NCBI GenBank assembly: GCA_026874595.1
Contig: CM049319.1
Coordinates: forward strand, 56,364,917 to 56,428,916
Source of the DNA: Sipunculus nudus
Lineage: Eukaryota > Annelida > Sipuncula > Golfingiida > Sipunculidae
DNA: 64,000 nucleotides
Direction: 5' to 3'
In this document: in pieces, positions 22,465-34,425 of the stretch
Layout of the letters: each line of letters opens with the position of its first letter
Position numbering within the stretch: the stretch's first letter is position 1
Notes under the pieces: generated by a model
The model's input: only the letters and a program-made list of their open reading frames with translations
Told to the model about the DNA's origin: nothing
Databases searched by the model: none
Position numbers and translations under genes: made by a program

Positions 22465-23350
22465 CACCTTGAGTTTTTTTATTTTTTATTTACAAATATA
22501 CTGTTATATCCTTTGATATATTTTTGCATTTTGATATAATCATTTAGCCTTTTTACTTACAAATATTCTGTTCCATTCTTGTATATTTTGCAACTTGAGG
22601 TAATCCTTTTAACCTCCACATCTACGAATTTATTCTTTCATTCACCCAGCATGCAAGACAAACGAGATGTGCGCGCGCATACTGAGAGGTCATATATGTG
22701 ACTAAACATCTTTAGAGGTTCACCACGAACGATCTTTTGCTTGGAAATTTATTGTTTTTCTAACAATATACGGACGTTTTAGAACATTTATTGTTGTATA
22801 TTTTTGCAACTTGAGGTAATCCTTTTAGCCTTTACATCTACGAATTAACTGTTTTCCTTGAAGACTGCCTTTTATGATAATATCAAACAGTAAGATAACT
22901 AACGTTATTGAAGTATCACAGAAACTGAAACTGTACTTTGCGAATCCTTATATATGTATCACAAATTAAGAATTTAAGACCTGTTTCGTCTAAATATAAC
23001 AAAAATATTGTTATTTCAATTGAACATCTACGAATTTACTGTTATCCTTGTACATAGATTGCATTTTATGATAATATCAAATAGTAAGATAACTAACGTA
23101 TGTATTCTAGTTACTATATGGAACCTGGCCATTTTTTATCAATTCCTTTAAGTTTCTTAATCAGAATTTATCGATTTTTCATACTTAATAATCATTATAT
23201 AATCTCTTTGTATGTATATCAGCGCTTTTGAGCATGCACAGCATGAATAAATTATTTTTATTATTACTTCGTGTATTTATGTTTTTTGTATATGTGCACC
23301 TTTAGGTTATCATATATATCTTTATATTATAAGAATTATTAGTGTTTGCG
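22465..23350. repeat. Left half of H1 module 2, part 2
   Basis: Continuation of the module after the transposon. It carries the 65-bp-period minisatellite and a 190-bp segment at about 22630-22800 with GCATGCAAGACAAACGAG and GATGTGCGCGCGCATAC. This segment is shared only with module 3 (30712-30880) and absent from modules 1 and 4. No gene is seen. Confidence 0.7.
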
Positions 23351-23480
23351 ACTTACCTGGTCGTAAAGCTACTTGACCAACTCCTGAAAAGCAAATATTT
23401 GTCAATTATAAATAAACGGTTTAAATGAAATTCAATTTTGGGAGTTTGTGATCGAATGCTTAGATCTGGATGTAGTGGTT

Positions 23481-23496
23481 GGCCCTGAAAAGGGCC
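23481..23496 (-). terminator. Histone 3' stem-loop of the H1 pseudogene
   Basis: Intact 16-nt GGCCCTTTTCAGGGCC on the minus strand, 32 bases past the stop codon of the truncated copy. It is kept although the gene has lost its promoter and start. Confidence 0.9.
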
Positions 23497-23528
23497 TTTG
23501 GACGAGAGATTTACATCTCATCGACACT

Positions 23529-23911
23529 TTACTTCTTTGCGGCTTTCTTGGCTGCGGGTTTCTTAACTTTCTTAGCACCTGGCTTCTTGGCTGCGGGTTT
23601 CTTGGCAGGCTTCTTTGGCTTGGCTGCCTTCTTGGGGGACTTGGCCTTCTTGGCTGCTGGTTTCTTAGTTTTCTTGGGGGATTTCTTGGCAGCTGGCTTC
23701 TTGGTTTTCTTGGCTGCAGGTTTCTTGGCTGCTGTCTTGGGGCGTCCTGGCTTCTTGGCAGCCTTGGGCTTCTCAGCCTTGGCAGCCTGGCTCAGACGGA
23801 AGGAGCAGGCAGCACCAGTTCCTTTGACCTGAACCAGCTTACCGTCAGCAACAGCCTTCTTCAGGTAGCGGCGGAGGAATGGAGCCAGCTTGGCGGCGTC
23901 GGCCTTGTAGT
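23529..23911 (-). pseudogene. Histone H1 copy 2, 5'-truncated
   Basis: Residues 56-181 of H1 are kept in frame, from TYR-LYS-ALA-ASP in the globular domain to the usual stop. The first 55 codons, the leader, the TATA box and the whole upstream half of the module are missing. Homology stops at about 23911, after CCTTGTAGT. Replacements relative to other copies include Gly90 to Cys in the usually invariant GAAGSF turn and Ala166 to Gly. An open frame continues 15 codons into foreign sequence with an ATG at 23957, but no promoter is seen. Without helix 1 and most of helix 2 it cannot form an H1 globular fold, so I call it a pseudogene. Confidence 0.9.
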
Positions 23912-24055
23912 ATCTGTAAACCATGGCTGTAGTAACAGACAAAATCAGACAGACCAAATACTTGAGTGAGAACTTTGGGGGGGGGGGGACTGTAAAATCA
24001 AAGGTTATGCTGTTTTTTGTATGAAACAGGACAGACCAAATACTTTAGTGAGAAC
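23912..24055. other. Junction filler with an internal 28-bp duplication
   Basis: About 145 bp with no match to other modules joins the broken H1 gene to the next T2 unit. A 28-bp stretch containing CAGACCAAATACTT and AGTGAGAACTTT occurs twice (about 23950-23976 and 24031-24057), separated by a G12 tract (23977-23988). The second copy runs into TTATTCAATCAATATTCAGC, native unit sequence. Confidence 0.75.
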
Positions 24056-24353
24056 TTTATTCAATCAATATTCAGCAATCTGACCTCTAATAGCCATGCA
24101 AACATAAGCCCTTGAACCATCTATAATATATACAGTAAAGAAAACTAAGATCCCACCGCTCTTTGTTCCTCTCTCTTATCCATTCATTCACTCTCTGCCC
24201 CTGTCTCTCTCTGTAATATCTTTCTCTTTCATTCTCTCTCCCCTCCCTTCGTCTTTCATTCTACCTCTCTGATTCTCTCTCTATATATATATCCTCTCCT
24301 CTTCCCCTCCCTCATTCTAATCCTCACTATCTCTTCCCTTTCCTCTCATTCGT

Positions 24354-24433
<80 letters not shown>

Positions 24434-24608
24434 CTACCTCTCTTTTATTTCATCTCTGTTGTTCCCTTACTCTCTTTTTCTTCCCTCTCTCTCTCATTCT
24501 CTATATCTGTCTATATCTCATCCCCTCTCCCAGACCCCTCTCTCCAGACTTCTTCCTTTCCTTCCTCATTCTCTCTCTCTCTCCCCTCCCTTTCTACTCT
24601 CTTTCTAT

Positions 24609-24682
<74 letters not shown>

Positions 24683-24720
24683 CACTTCCTCTCTCATTCT
24701 ACCTCCCTCATTTCATCTTA
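24056..24720. repeat. T2 unit leader and C+T-rich block 8
   Basis: The leader (24056-24164) matches 10526-10625. The block then has the T2 order with two unusually long pure (CT)n runs, about 24370-24430 and 24610-24675. Confidence 0.87.
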
Positions 24721-26065
24721 TTCTTATTTTGTACACCATTATATAATAATATACACAAAACTTGGCTTTTCAACACGACAACCAGACAAGAGCGCCATCT
24801 GTCGGGCAGACTTAGCCTGTTTGTTTAGGTGTTGGTCTCTCTTTTTGTATATTCTCTTGGCGCTACTAACTAAGTTCAGTCTGGGAAGTGGGGTCTAAAC
24901 GATTATAGAACTATCACACTTTTAGAACTGTAACACATCTATATGCGTATAGCTATAAAATCCCCAGTTAAGAGTTTCCGAAACATTCAACCCTGAATAT
25001 ATTTCGATCTTCAATGGTGAAGTATTCACTGTAAATTTCACGTGATTTGTTAAAAAAAACTGTCGGCAAATCTATGAGCACTGTCAACACGGCAGTGCAT
25101 GCCGTCACACACAGGAAACTGCCCTGTGACTTAAAATTCTAGATCTCATCAAAAGCCTCGTGTATATGACACTGTCAGTCCAAAATTTTACGGGAAGAAT
25201 AATAACAATATGTTTTGCAAGATTAAAGTCATTTTTACATTTTGTTTGTGATCTCACACTTTGCACTAGCCAATCACATCAGGACCCAGTCTGGATGAAA
25301 TGTTCAATGGACATAACACGTTCGCGAGCTACTATAGGTTCACCTAACCTGAAGATGGGTAGACCCATTTACCGATCCTCAATGTCTTAGAATCAACTTT
25401 CGAAATGGTGAGACAAATCAGATCCAATAATCGATTTCGGTTTTTGGTTCGGACCAATCTTGGGATGGGCCAAGTTTATTTGCCGATTGAAAAAAAAATT
25501 CATGGGAATATTTTTCTAATTTTATCTGTTGGTCTACTGTATACTGATATTAGTAACGGGTTTAATTACATTAATATATCATCAGTATATGAAATAATAC
25601 TATATAATATACATATACTTATATATAGTTTGTAATTTATTGTATCAACTATAAAATCAGACAAACTATTAACTGTTTTAATTTATTTAAAAATTCACGG
25701 ATGTATAAGGATCGGATATCGGGTCAGAACCATCTAAGGATGGGTCAGATCGACTGATGGCTCGTCACATATACACCACATGAAGCCCATGAATGTGCAT
25801 TACTCGTCAGCATGACGGTGCTTTATTGTCTCCAGCATGCAGGGGGTCAGTCGGCCACATGCTGAGACAGTGCTGCAGGCCTTGACCAGATGATTACGTA
25901 ACCTAGACCGGCCTGTAGACTAGCGGATACTTCAAACAACTGTGATAAATTACACAGTGTACAAGGGGAAATTATGTTCAGCAATTTTTGAAAAAAAGTC
26001 TCTAACTTAAAACATAACATATTTATTAATTATTAAAATAAATGCATTAATCTCGACCAATTCTT
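24721..26065. repeat. T2 spacer, full form
   Basis: Full-length T2 spacer, including the 320-bp segment (about 24930-25255) lost from the spacers at 11.1 and 13.1 kb. The CTCF-like motif is broken by a short insertion (CCAGCATGCAGGGGG, near 25831), as in the spacer at 36.07 kb. GACAGTGCTGCAGGCC follows at about 25865. Confidence 0.85.
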
Positions 26066-26795
26066 TACTTTCATTATATCTCTCTCTATCCTATCCCCTT
26101 CATCTCTTTCATTCTATCTCTCTTTTTCGTTCCTTAATCTCTTAATTTGATGCCATATATTTATATAGATCGCTTTTCTGTCTCTTCCTATTTCATGCTA
26201 TCTCTCTCTTTCCGCCCCTTCATCTCTTTCATTTTATCTCTATCTCTCTATCCCGCATCCCCTGCCTCTCTTTTCTTCTATTTCTCTCTATATCCAGTTA
26301 CAAAGCTTCCTTTCTTTCATATATTATATCTATATCTCTATCTCGCCCCCTTCTACTCAATCATTGTCTCTCTGCATGCCTTTCTCTCTCTCGCTCTCTC
26401 TCTCTCTCTCCTCTATCATTCTATATCTCTCTCTATCTCATCCCCTTCCTCTCATTCAGTATATATATCTCTCTGACTCTCTCTACCCCACTTTCATTCT
26501 ATCTCTGTTGTCCCCTTGCTCTCTTTTTCTTTTCTCTCTATTCTGTCCCCTTCCTCTCTCTCTCATTCTATTTATCTTTCAATCTCATCCCCTTCCTCTC
26601 ATTCATTCTCTCTCTCTCTCTATCCCATCACATCCTTTCTTTCATTCTATCTCTGCTGTTCCGTTCCTCTGTTTTCTTCTCTCTATTCTGTCCCCTTCAT
26701 TTCCTCCATCTCATTCTATATATCTCTACCTCTTCCCTCTCTCTCGCTCACCTGCACTTCCTCTCCCATTCTCCCACCTAATTCCATTTCATTCT
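26066..26795. repeat. C+T-rich satellite block 9 (T1 unit)
   Basis: T1-type block, closest to the block at 14101-14830. No gene is seen. Confidence 0.87.
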
Positions 26796-28078
26796 AATGA
26801 AATTATATACAGAATTTCTACTCCATTATTTACAGAACACTGGGCTTTTCGACACGACAACCAGACAAGAGCGCCATCTGTCGGACAGATTTAGCCAGTT
26901 TGTTAAGGGGTTGGTCTCTCTTTTAGTATCTCTTGGCGCTACTTACAAAGTTCATTCTGGGGAGTGGGATCTAAACGATTATAACACTATCCAACTATTC
27001 AGATCTGTAACACATCTATCAGTGTACAGCTATGCAATCACCTGTCAAAAGTCTCCCAATATTCAACCTCGAGTCTAATTCGACCTTCAGTGGTGAAGTA
27101 TTCACTGTAAATTTCTTGTTAGGGTTTAAAAGAGTTAAAAGGTTTATATATTAATCTGACTTACTAATTAAAAATTAAGGAATAAAAAACATAAAGACAT
27201 ACATCAACACAATGACATATGAATGTACCCCCTGATAATATTTTTTTCTGTAGTTAGCAAATGTGACCTATTCAAAAATAAAGAAAAAAAATACAGACTG
27301 GCTAGAGCACACATATGTATGCATTTCTAAATTTTGTCTGTGACGTCACTTTTTGCATCCGCCTATCACGTCAGGACCCAATCTGGATGAAATGCTCAAT
27401 GCACAAAACACGACCGCGAGCAACTTACTATAGGTTTACCTAACCTGAAGATGGGTAGACCCATTTACCGATCCCCAATGTCTTAGAATCAACTTTCGAA
27501 ATGGTGAGATGGGTCAAGCTCATTTATCGTTCCAATATTTCATGGGAATATTTTTTAACTTTTATCTGCTGGTATTTGTATACTGCTATTAATAATAGGT
27601 ATACATTTATATATTATCAATATATTAAATGATACTCTATATAATAAACATGTACTTATATATAGTATGTAATTTATTATATCAATAATGAAAACAGACA
27701 AAATTTTAAAATGTTTGAATTCATTAAAACATTCAAGTATGTACATGGATCGGATATAGGGTCAGAACCACTGATGGCTCGTGACATATACACTACATGG
27801 AGGCCGTGCGTGTGCATTACTTGTCAACATGAGGGTGCTAGTCCCCAGCAGGGGGGTAGTCGGCCACATGCTGAGACAGTGCTGCAGGCCTTGACCAGAT
27901 GATTACGTAACGTAGACTGGCTGGCAGACTGGCGGGGTACTTCATACGGCTGTGATAAATGACACCGTGTACAACAGCGAAATAATGTCCAGCCCTTTCT
28001 GAAAAAAAGCTCTAACGTAAAACATAACATAGGTTAATTAATTATAAAAATAAATGTATTAATCTCGACCGATTCTAC
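26796..28078. repeat. T1 spacer
   Basis: T1 order, with the recurrent 93-codon frame (26797-27078), CRE (27341-27348), CCAGCAGGGGGG (near 27846) and the distal module. The joint to the next block, TCTCGACCGATTCTACTC, is shared only with 18230. Confidence 0.85.
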
Positions 28079-28479
28079 TCTTTCATTATATCTCTCTCTA
28101 TCCTATCCCCTTCCTCTCCTTTGTTCTATATATCTATCTCTATATCCCGCCCTTTCCTATCATTCATTCTAAATCTCTATCCCGGGTCCCCTTCCTCTCT
28201 TTTGTTCTATTTCTCTCTGTACCCCGCCCCCTTTCTCATTCCTATCTCTCTATCCCGTCACTTCGCCTCTTCCATTCTATCTCTCTCTCTCTCTCTATTA
28301 TCTATCTCTCTACCTCGCCCCCTTCCTCTGATTCATACTCTCTGTCTCTCTCTCGTCACTGTCGTCTTTCATTCTGTCCTGTTTGTCCCCTTCCTCCTTT
28401 TATTCTCGCTCCCTTTTCCGTCCCCTTCCTCTCTCTCATTCTCTCTCTCTTTTCCGTCCCCTTCCTCTCTTACATTTTA

Positions 28480-28536
<57 letters not shown>

Positions 28537-29265
28537 CGTCCCCTTCCTCACTTTCATTCTATGTATCTCTTTTTCCTGTTTCTTCCTCCTTTCATTCTAT
28601 CTCTCTCATTCCGCCCCTTCCTCTCTTTCATTTTATCTCTATCTCTCTATCCGGCGTCCCTTCCTCTCTTTTGTTCTATATTTCTCAGTATCCCGTTCCC
28701 TTCCTTTCTCTCATTCTCTCTATCTCGTCCCCTTCCTCTGATTCATTGTCTCTCTGCCTCTCTGTCTCTCTCTCTGTCGCCATTGTCCTCTTTCATTCTA
28801 TCCCGCTCGTCCCGTTCCTCTCTTTCATGCATTCTCTCTCTTATCCGTCCACTTCCTTTCTTTCATTTTATCTCTCTGTATCACGTCCCCTTCCTCTTGT
28901 TCATTATATTCCTCTTTCTATCCCGTCCCCTTTCTCCTTTTTTTCTGTCGTTATCTTATTCTCTTTCACTCGTTCTCTCTCTGCTTTCTCTCTCCTATTT
29001 TCTCTTTGTTTTTTCTCTATCTCGAGTTTTTCTTTCTTCTCCTTCTTCCTATCTTTCTATCTCTTCTCATTATCAGAGTGATTTTTGTTATCCTATTCTC
29101 TGCAAATCCTATTTTTCTTCAATCTTACTTGTCTTTCTGTCTCTCTCACTGTTGCTCTTTATGTCTCTCTCTCTCTCTGTCTCTCTCTCTCCCTCTCTCT
29201 CTCTCTTGCTCTCACTTTCACTCTCTCTTTCGCTCCTACTGTACATATACAAACATGTTCTTAAT
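28079..29265. repeat. C+T-rich satellite block 10 leading into H1 module 3
   Basis: Near-identical to block 7 (18239-19440), apart from a few (CT)n length changes and a small deletion near 28440. Confidence 0.88.
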
Positions 29266-30235
29266 TGCCTGTTTCATATGTAAAGTTCTTTATTAGAAGT
29301 GGGAAGGGTCTCTCTCTCTCTCTCTTTCTCTCTCCTTTCTCCCTTCACGCCCTATTTTTCTCTCTTTTCCTTTTTGCTTTAGTTCCTCTTCTCTTTTTCT
29401 TTTCTATCTTCCACCGTTTTATTGTTTTCCTTCTGTCCCTCTCATCTACCTATCTCACCCCCTCTGTGTCTCTCTTCCTTTCTGTCTGTATTTTTCTCTT
29501 TCTCCCTTAATTTGTCTGTCTCCTCTTCCTATCTCTCCTCATCTTTTTTTCTCTCTCTTTACTCTCTCAACTCCCCCGCCCCAACTATCTCTCTCTCCAT
29601 TGGGTGTATTTCTTGTTCTATTGATATTATATTTTTTTAGTTTTACATTATAGAAGAAAAAACAAAATGCTTTTGAGATATTATAATGTTATATAATCTT
29701 AGTCCAATATAAATGATTTCCTATTACCGAGTCGTGAAAATATATACCTTTTAAAGTTTAATTGTTTAAAGTGTTAGACAATGAAAGAAAGTTAAAGCAT
29801 ATTTTATACCTGGTTTACAATTATTATATGCATTATGAGACCTTATATCAATTTTAAACAATATTTTATTGATATAGGATTAAGGGGCCATTGCCAGGGA
29901 TCGATGTGAAAGGATGCAAACGAGTAGAAAAAATATCAGCACCTGAAAAAAAAGTGTGTAAAATTTGAATTACAAGTGTCTACTGATACAGAGGCCAGCG
30001 GCTGCAGTGGGCTGTGTCATGGGCGCTTCACCTGCTGGATCCCCCGAGTCGGTGTTGATTGTTAACCTTATTTTCAGGTCACGTGCAATGATAAACATTG
30101 CACCCGGTTAACAGCGGACAGCGTACTTTCTAGCACTCCCGATAAATAATAGTTGATATTTGTTTATTAAATTTATGTTGTTGCACATGCTTAACATACC
30201 CCCCTCCCTTCCTTTTATCTTCAGATATCCTGTTA
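29266..30235. repeat. Left half of H1 module 3, part 1
   Basis: Matches 19441-20440, including a second C+T stretch (29310-29600) and the hairpin at 30083-30103. It is interrupted at 30236 by a small transposon a few bases from where module 2 is interrupted by a different one. Confidence 0.75.
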
Positions 30236-30520
30236 GGCCAAAAAAAAAATAAGGTATGGTTCTCAGGCACTTTTTTTCAGAAATCGGTGCGGGCTTGCGG
30301 TATTTTATTTTTGACCTTTTTTTGAATGCTCCGATAAAATGTCATATGATCAGTGAAAAATATGAAAATAACAAATTTTTTTGCTTAACAGGTAAAGGCA
30401 CTACATAAATTGTATTATTTATCTACTTGAAAGATAAAAATCAAAATAAAAATTTTTGATGCGGGGGTTAAAAATTGACGCGGGCGGTGCCTGAGAACCA
30501 CACCTTTTATTTTTTTGGCC
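30236..30520. mobile_element. 285-bp MITE, PIF/Harbinger-like
   Basis: Both ends begin GGCCAAAAAAA when read inward, and TGGTTCTCAGGCA lies within both inverted repeats of about 35 bp. TTA is duplicated at 30233-30235 and 30521-30523; the empty site CTGTTATACATCC is seen in the other modules. A 3-bp TWA target duplication with GGC ends is the known hallmark of the PIF/Harbinger superfamily. There is no coding capacity. A decayed relative of one end is at about 55262-55358. Confidence 0.82.
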
Positions 30521-31490
30521 TTATACATCCTTTTATATTTCTGCACCTTGAGTTTTATTATTTTTTATTTACAAATATACTGTTATATCCTTTGATATAT
30601 TTTTGCATTTTGAGATAATCATTTAGCCTTTTCACTTACAAATATTCTGTTCCATTCTTGTATATTTTGCAACTTGAGGTAATCCTTTTAGCCTCCACAT
30701 ATACGAATTTTTTCTTTCATTCACCCAGCATGCAAGACAAACGAGATGTGCGCGCGCATACTGAGAGGTCATATATGTGACTAAACATCTTTAGAGGTTC
30801 ACCACGAACGATCTTTTGCTTGGAAATTTATTGTTTTTCGAACAATATACGGACGTTTTAGAACATTTATTGTTGTATATTTTTGCAACTTGAGGTAATC
30901 CTTTTAGCCTTTACATCTACGAATTTACTGTTATCCTTGTACATAGATTGCATTTTATGATAATATCAAACAGTAAGATATCTAACGTTATTGAAGTATC
31001 ATAGAAAACTAACGTTATTGAAGTATCACAGAAACTGTAACTGTACTTTGCGAATCCTTATATATGTATCACAAACTAAGAATTCAGGACCTGTTTGGTT
31101 TAAAAATAACAAAAAATATTGTTATTTGAATATTGAGAATCTGTTCCAACTCATCAGAATTTAAAAGCAAATTAAAAACTCGCCTATTTGCCGATTTCTA
31201 ATGTATTCTTGTCTATATGTATTCCTGTTACTGTATGGAACCTGGCAATTTTTTATTCATTTCTTTAAGTTTCTTAATCAGAATCCATCGATTTTTTTTC
31301 TGAACTTTTCAATGCTTATACTTAAATTTCATTATATCATCTCTTTGTATGTATATCAGCGCTTTAGAGCATGCACAGCATGAATTAATTTTTATTATTA
31401 CTTCGTGTATTTATTGGGGTTTTTTTTGTATATGTGCACCTTCATGTTATCATATATATCTTCATATTATGAATTATCAAAGTGTTTGCG
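30521..31490. repeat. Left half of H1 module 3, part 2
   Basis: Minisatellite sequence, the 190-bp segment shared with module 2 (30712-30880) and a 30-bp tandem repeat with CTAACGTTATTGAAGTATCA (30980-31040). Short open frames are not conserved. No gene is seen. Confidence 0.7.
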
Positions 31491-31627
31491 ACTTAAATTA
31501 CCTTGTCGTTAAGCTACTTGACCAATTGCTGAAAAGCAAATATTTGTCAATTATGAATACACGGTTTAAATGAAATTCCCATTTCTGGGAGTTTGTGATC
31601 GAATGCTTAGATCTGGATGTGGTGGTT

Positions 31628-31643
31628 GGCCCTGAAAAGGGCC
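31628..31643 (-). terminator. Histone mRNA 3' stem-loop of H1 copy 3
   Basis: GGCCCTTTTCAGGGCC on the minus strand, 31 bases past the stop codon; identical to the other copies. Confidence 0.93.
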
Positions 31644-31674
31644 TTTGGACGAGATATTACATCTCATCGACACT

Positions 31675-32220
31675 TTACTTCTTTGCGGCTTTCTTGGCTG
31701 CGGGTTTCTTGGCTTTCTTAGCAGCTGGCTTCTTGGCTGCGGGTTTCTTAGCAGGTTTCTTGGGCTTGGCTGCCTTCTTGGCGGACTTGGCCTTCTTGGC
31801 TGCCGGTTTCTTAGTTTTCTTGGGGGATTTCTTGGCAGCTGGCTTCTTGGTAGTCTTGGCTGCAGGTTTCTTGGCAGCTGTCTTGGGGCGTCCTGGCTTC
31901 TTGGCAGCCTTGGGCTTCTCAGCCTTGGCAGCCTGGCTCAGACGGAAGGAGCCGGCAGCACCAGTTCCTTTGACCTGAACCAGCTTACCGTCAGCAACAG
32001 CCTTCTTCAGGTAGCGGCGGAGGAATGGAGCCAGCTTGGCGGCGTCGGCCTTGTAGTTGGCGCCAATGTACTTCTTGATGGCGGCCAAGGAGGAACCCTT
32101 GCGGTCTTTCAGCTCCTTGATGGCAGCAACAACCATGGTGGCCACTGGTGGGTGAGTTGGTGCCGTCTTGGGTTTGGCTGGCTTCTTAGCCTTGGCTGGA
32201 GCAGCAGCGGCGTCAGACAT
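31675..32220 (-). CDS. Histone H1 (linker histone), copy 3
   Basis: Intact 181-residue linker histone, intronless. N-tail and globular domain are identical to copy 1 as far as I can read. Differences lie in the basic tail: Lys123 to Thr, Pro147 to Ala (which removes the second SPxK phosphorylation site, leaving SAKK), Lys149 instead of Thr, Val170 to Ala and Ala179. The start at 32220 follows AGCAAG and comes after the TATA box by the usual spacing; the frame also stays open upstream but that part is promoter. One stem-loop and one promoter serve it alone. It should be expressed in S phase like copies 1 and 4. Confidence 0.97.
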   Translation of the reverse strand: MSDAAAAPAKAKKPAKPKTAPTHPPVATMVVAAIKELKDRKGSSLAAIKKYIGANYKADAAKLAPFLRRYLKKAVADGKLVQVKGTGAAGSFRLSQAAKAEKPKAAKKPGRPKTAAKKPAAKTTKKPAAKKSPKKTKKPAAKKAKSAKKAAKPKKPAKKPAAKKPAAKKAKKPAAKKAAKK

Positions 32221-32402
32221 CTTGCTTGTTGTGTGTTGTACTAAGACTATCAGAGACAGAACTGAACTGCACCAGCGGGGTCTCGCGCGGATATTTATAG
32301 CTTCAGCGGCCGCGAGTGAGAACCTGGACGAAACAAGCGGTCTGAAATTGATCAGCGCTCCGCTGTGCGGCCCACTCTGACTCAAAATTGTGTCTGTTGT
32401 CA
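32221..32402 (-). promoter_or_regulatory. H1 copy 3 promoter and 5' leader
   Basis: TATAAATA on the minus strand at 32292-32299, about 72 bases before the ATG, with the same G+C-rich upstream block as copy 1. The H1-box position carries AGACACA (near 32390). Confidence 0.8.
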
Positions 32403-32794
32403 TGATTTAATTTACTATTTTATAAGCCGTCTTTCAATCGATCGTCACCAAACTTTACATAATCATGCTTGATCATTGATCCTGTTATGCTATTAAATTA
32501 AGAATATGCGATCTTATAGCGTTTAGTCACAATGTTACAGCAAACTTGAAATTCAATGTGTAATGAGTATTTCCTTTCAATTATTTTAGTGAAAAATTAT
32601 AATTTAAATTATCTTTATCACAATACTTTTGTTTCCTGCTGATAAACAATAATCCAACCTTTCATTTCATATATCACACATGAATCCATGCTCTATAGTG
32701 TTTGGTAAAATGTAATAACAGTTAGAGCAAGAAACACACAGCACAAACGCGCCCTGTTGTAATTGCTCACACATACATGACAACGCGACATAAA
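32403..32794. repeat. Right half of H1 module 3, part 1
   Basis: A+T-rich upstream region, matching 8741-9125. It ends at a transposon inserted into CATAAAGATATAAC. Confidence 0.7.
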
Positions 32795-33452
32795 GCACAG
32801 GCGCTTGAATCGCTATTTGTGTTGATATTGGCTTAAATCGTGTTCAATTTACCTTAACAACAATCCCCTACCGTTCAATGAGCTGTAAACCATGTCATAT
32901 CGCTTGCCGGTACTTGTTTATATAATAGATACACAAGGCCGGCATCCAAGTCTGCGGTGGGTTGGCGATAATACAAGAAATCTATTCAAATTCCCGAATA
33001 TTTCAAAGATTTTCGAGGGAAGAAACTTACAGTCGTTAAATGGCCAGTTCTCCTTTCTATAAAAGCATTAACAATTCCAATACACACAGTGTACCACTTG
33101 TAATGAGCTCTTATTTGTAACTAGTCTGCATCCATTAAGCAGCTGTTACCCCAAACGAGGAAATCCCCATTTATCTTGGTCAGCAGTAAGGATTCCCCCC
33201 TGGAACCTAACACCTGATTGGTTGATAACGATGGAAATAGTAATCTGGGTTATATCTGTCTGCTCGTCGCTTAATGGATACAGACTCGTCCGCAGACTTG
33301 GATGCCGGCCTTGTGTATCTATTATATAAACAAGTACCGGCAAGCGATATAACATGGTTTACAGCTCATTGCACGGTAGGGGATTGTTGTTAAGGTAAAT
33401 TGAACACGATTTAAGCCAATATCAACACAAATAGCGATTCAAGCGCCTGTGC
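32795..33452. mobile_element. 658-bp element with 163-bp terminal inverted repeats
   Basis: The left arm 32795-32957 and right arm 33290-33452 are inverted copies; I find about two mismatches. Ends are GCACAGGCGC and GCGCCTGTGC. ATAAA is duplicated at 32790-32794 and 33453-33457, and the empty site is seen in modules 1 and 4. The 330-bp centre has no coding frame of note. The near-perfect arms indicate recent insertion. The superfamily is not assigned. Confidence 0.85.
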
Positions 33453-34425
33453 ATAAAGATATAACGGAAAGATCTTTCTGTTCGATAATAAGTGAATTAC
33501 CAGAACTTTATAATATCCATAAATCAAAGGTATTTAGAGATTGGGTGTGAACTTGGGATTAGGGAGGACGAGACAATTTTATCAGTAAGTAAACAACACG
33601 CAAGTCACTCTAACAACAATGGCGGACAGCCTGAAGAAAGGCGGACGGCTAGGCTTGGCTTGATACGTGGCAATTTTCATGCAAGACTTTCACACAACAG
33701 TCCCGTTATGAAAAAACTGTTCATTAATTGGTTTTTGAAGAATTTATTTCGTATTTAAATCTTTGGCCATGTAAACGTAGGTCTAGACACAATATTGTAT
33801 TTCGTATTTGTGCATGTCAGGTTATTTTCTCTTGCTTTTAAATGCAAAACAGTTGGTCAATTAAATCGGGATATATTCAAATAAGTTCATGTCAGCTATA
33901 TATATATAATATACATACATAGAAAATAGAGGAAATTTTATCATTTTATGCATCATTAAATATGACGCTGACTCTTTATATCGACCCGAAAATAACAAAT
34001 TAAAAACTCCTGTAGAATTAAAAGCACATAATTGATTAAGTCAGCTGAATACGAACATCGGACAAGTGCGCCATCAGTCGGTCAATTTTATTTCACCGGT
34101 CTGCTTGGATGTATGCCCGTTTTTACACACCGGTTAAATATAAAGTGTTCTACTTATCATACATGCAGTGTGTTTGTGGGGGGGGGGGGGGGCGGGGGGC
34201 GTGGCGACATACAGTGAGTGTGGGGGGAAGGTTGGATGAAACCGTGGCTGAAGTATTATTGCCTGATAATTGTAGGTCCATACGATCTTTATATTAATAT
34301 ACAGAGGGGGTCGACTATATTCAATCAATATTCAGCAATCTGACCTCTAATAGCCATGCAAACATAAGCCCTTGAACCATCTATAATATATACAGTAAGG
34401 AAAACTAAGATCCCACCGTTCTTTG
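33453..34425. repeat. Right half of H1 module 3, part 2, and unit leader
   Basis: Continues the module. The segment with the 37-bp minisatellite is deleted (joint near 33845). The poly-G tract is at 34178-34192, and the leader to the next C+T block starts at about 34258. No gene is seen; the frame beginning ATGGCGGAC (33619) stops after 14 codons. Confidence 0.7.
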
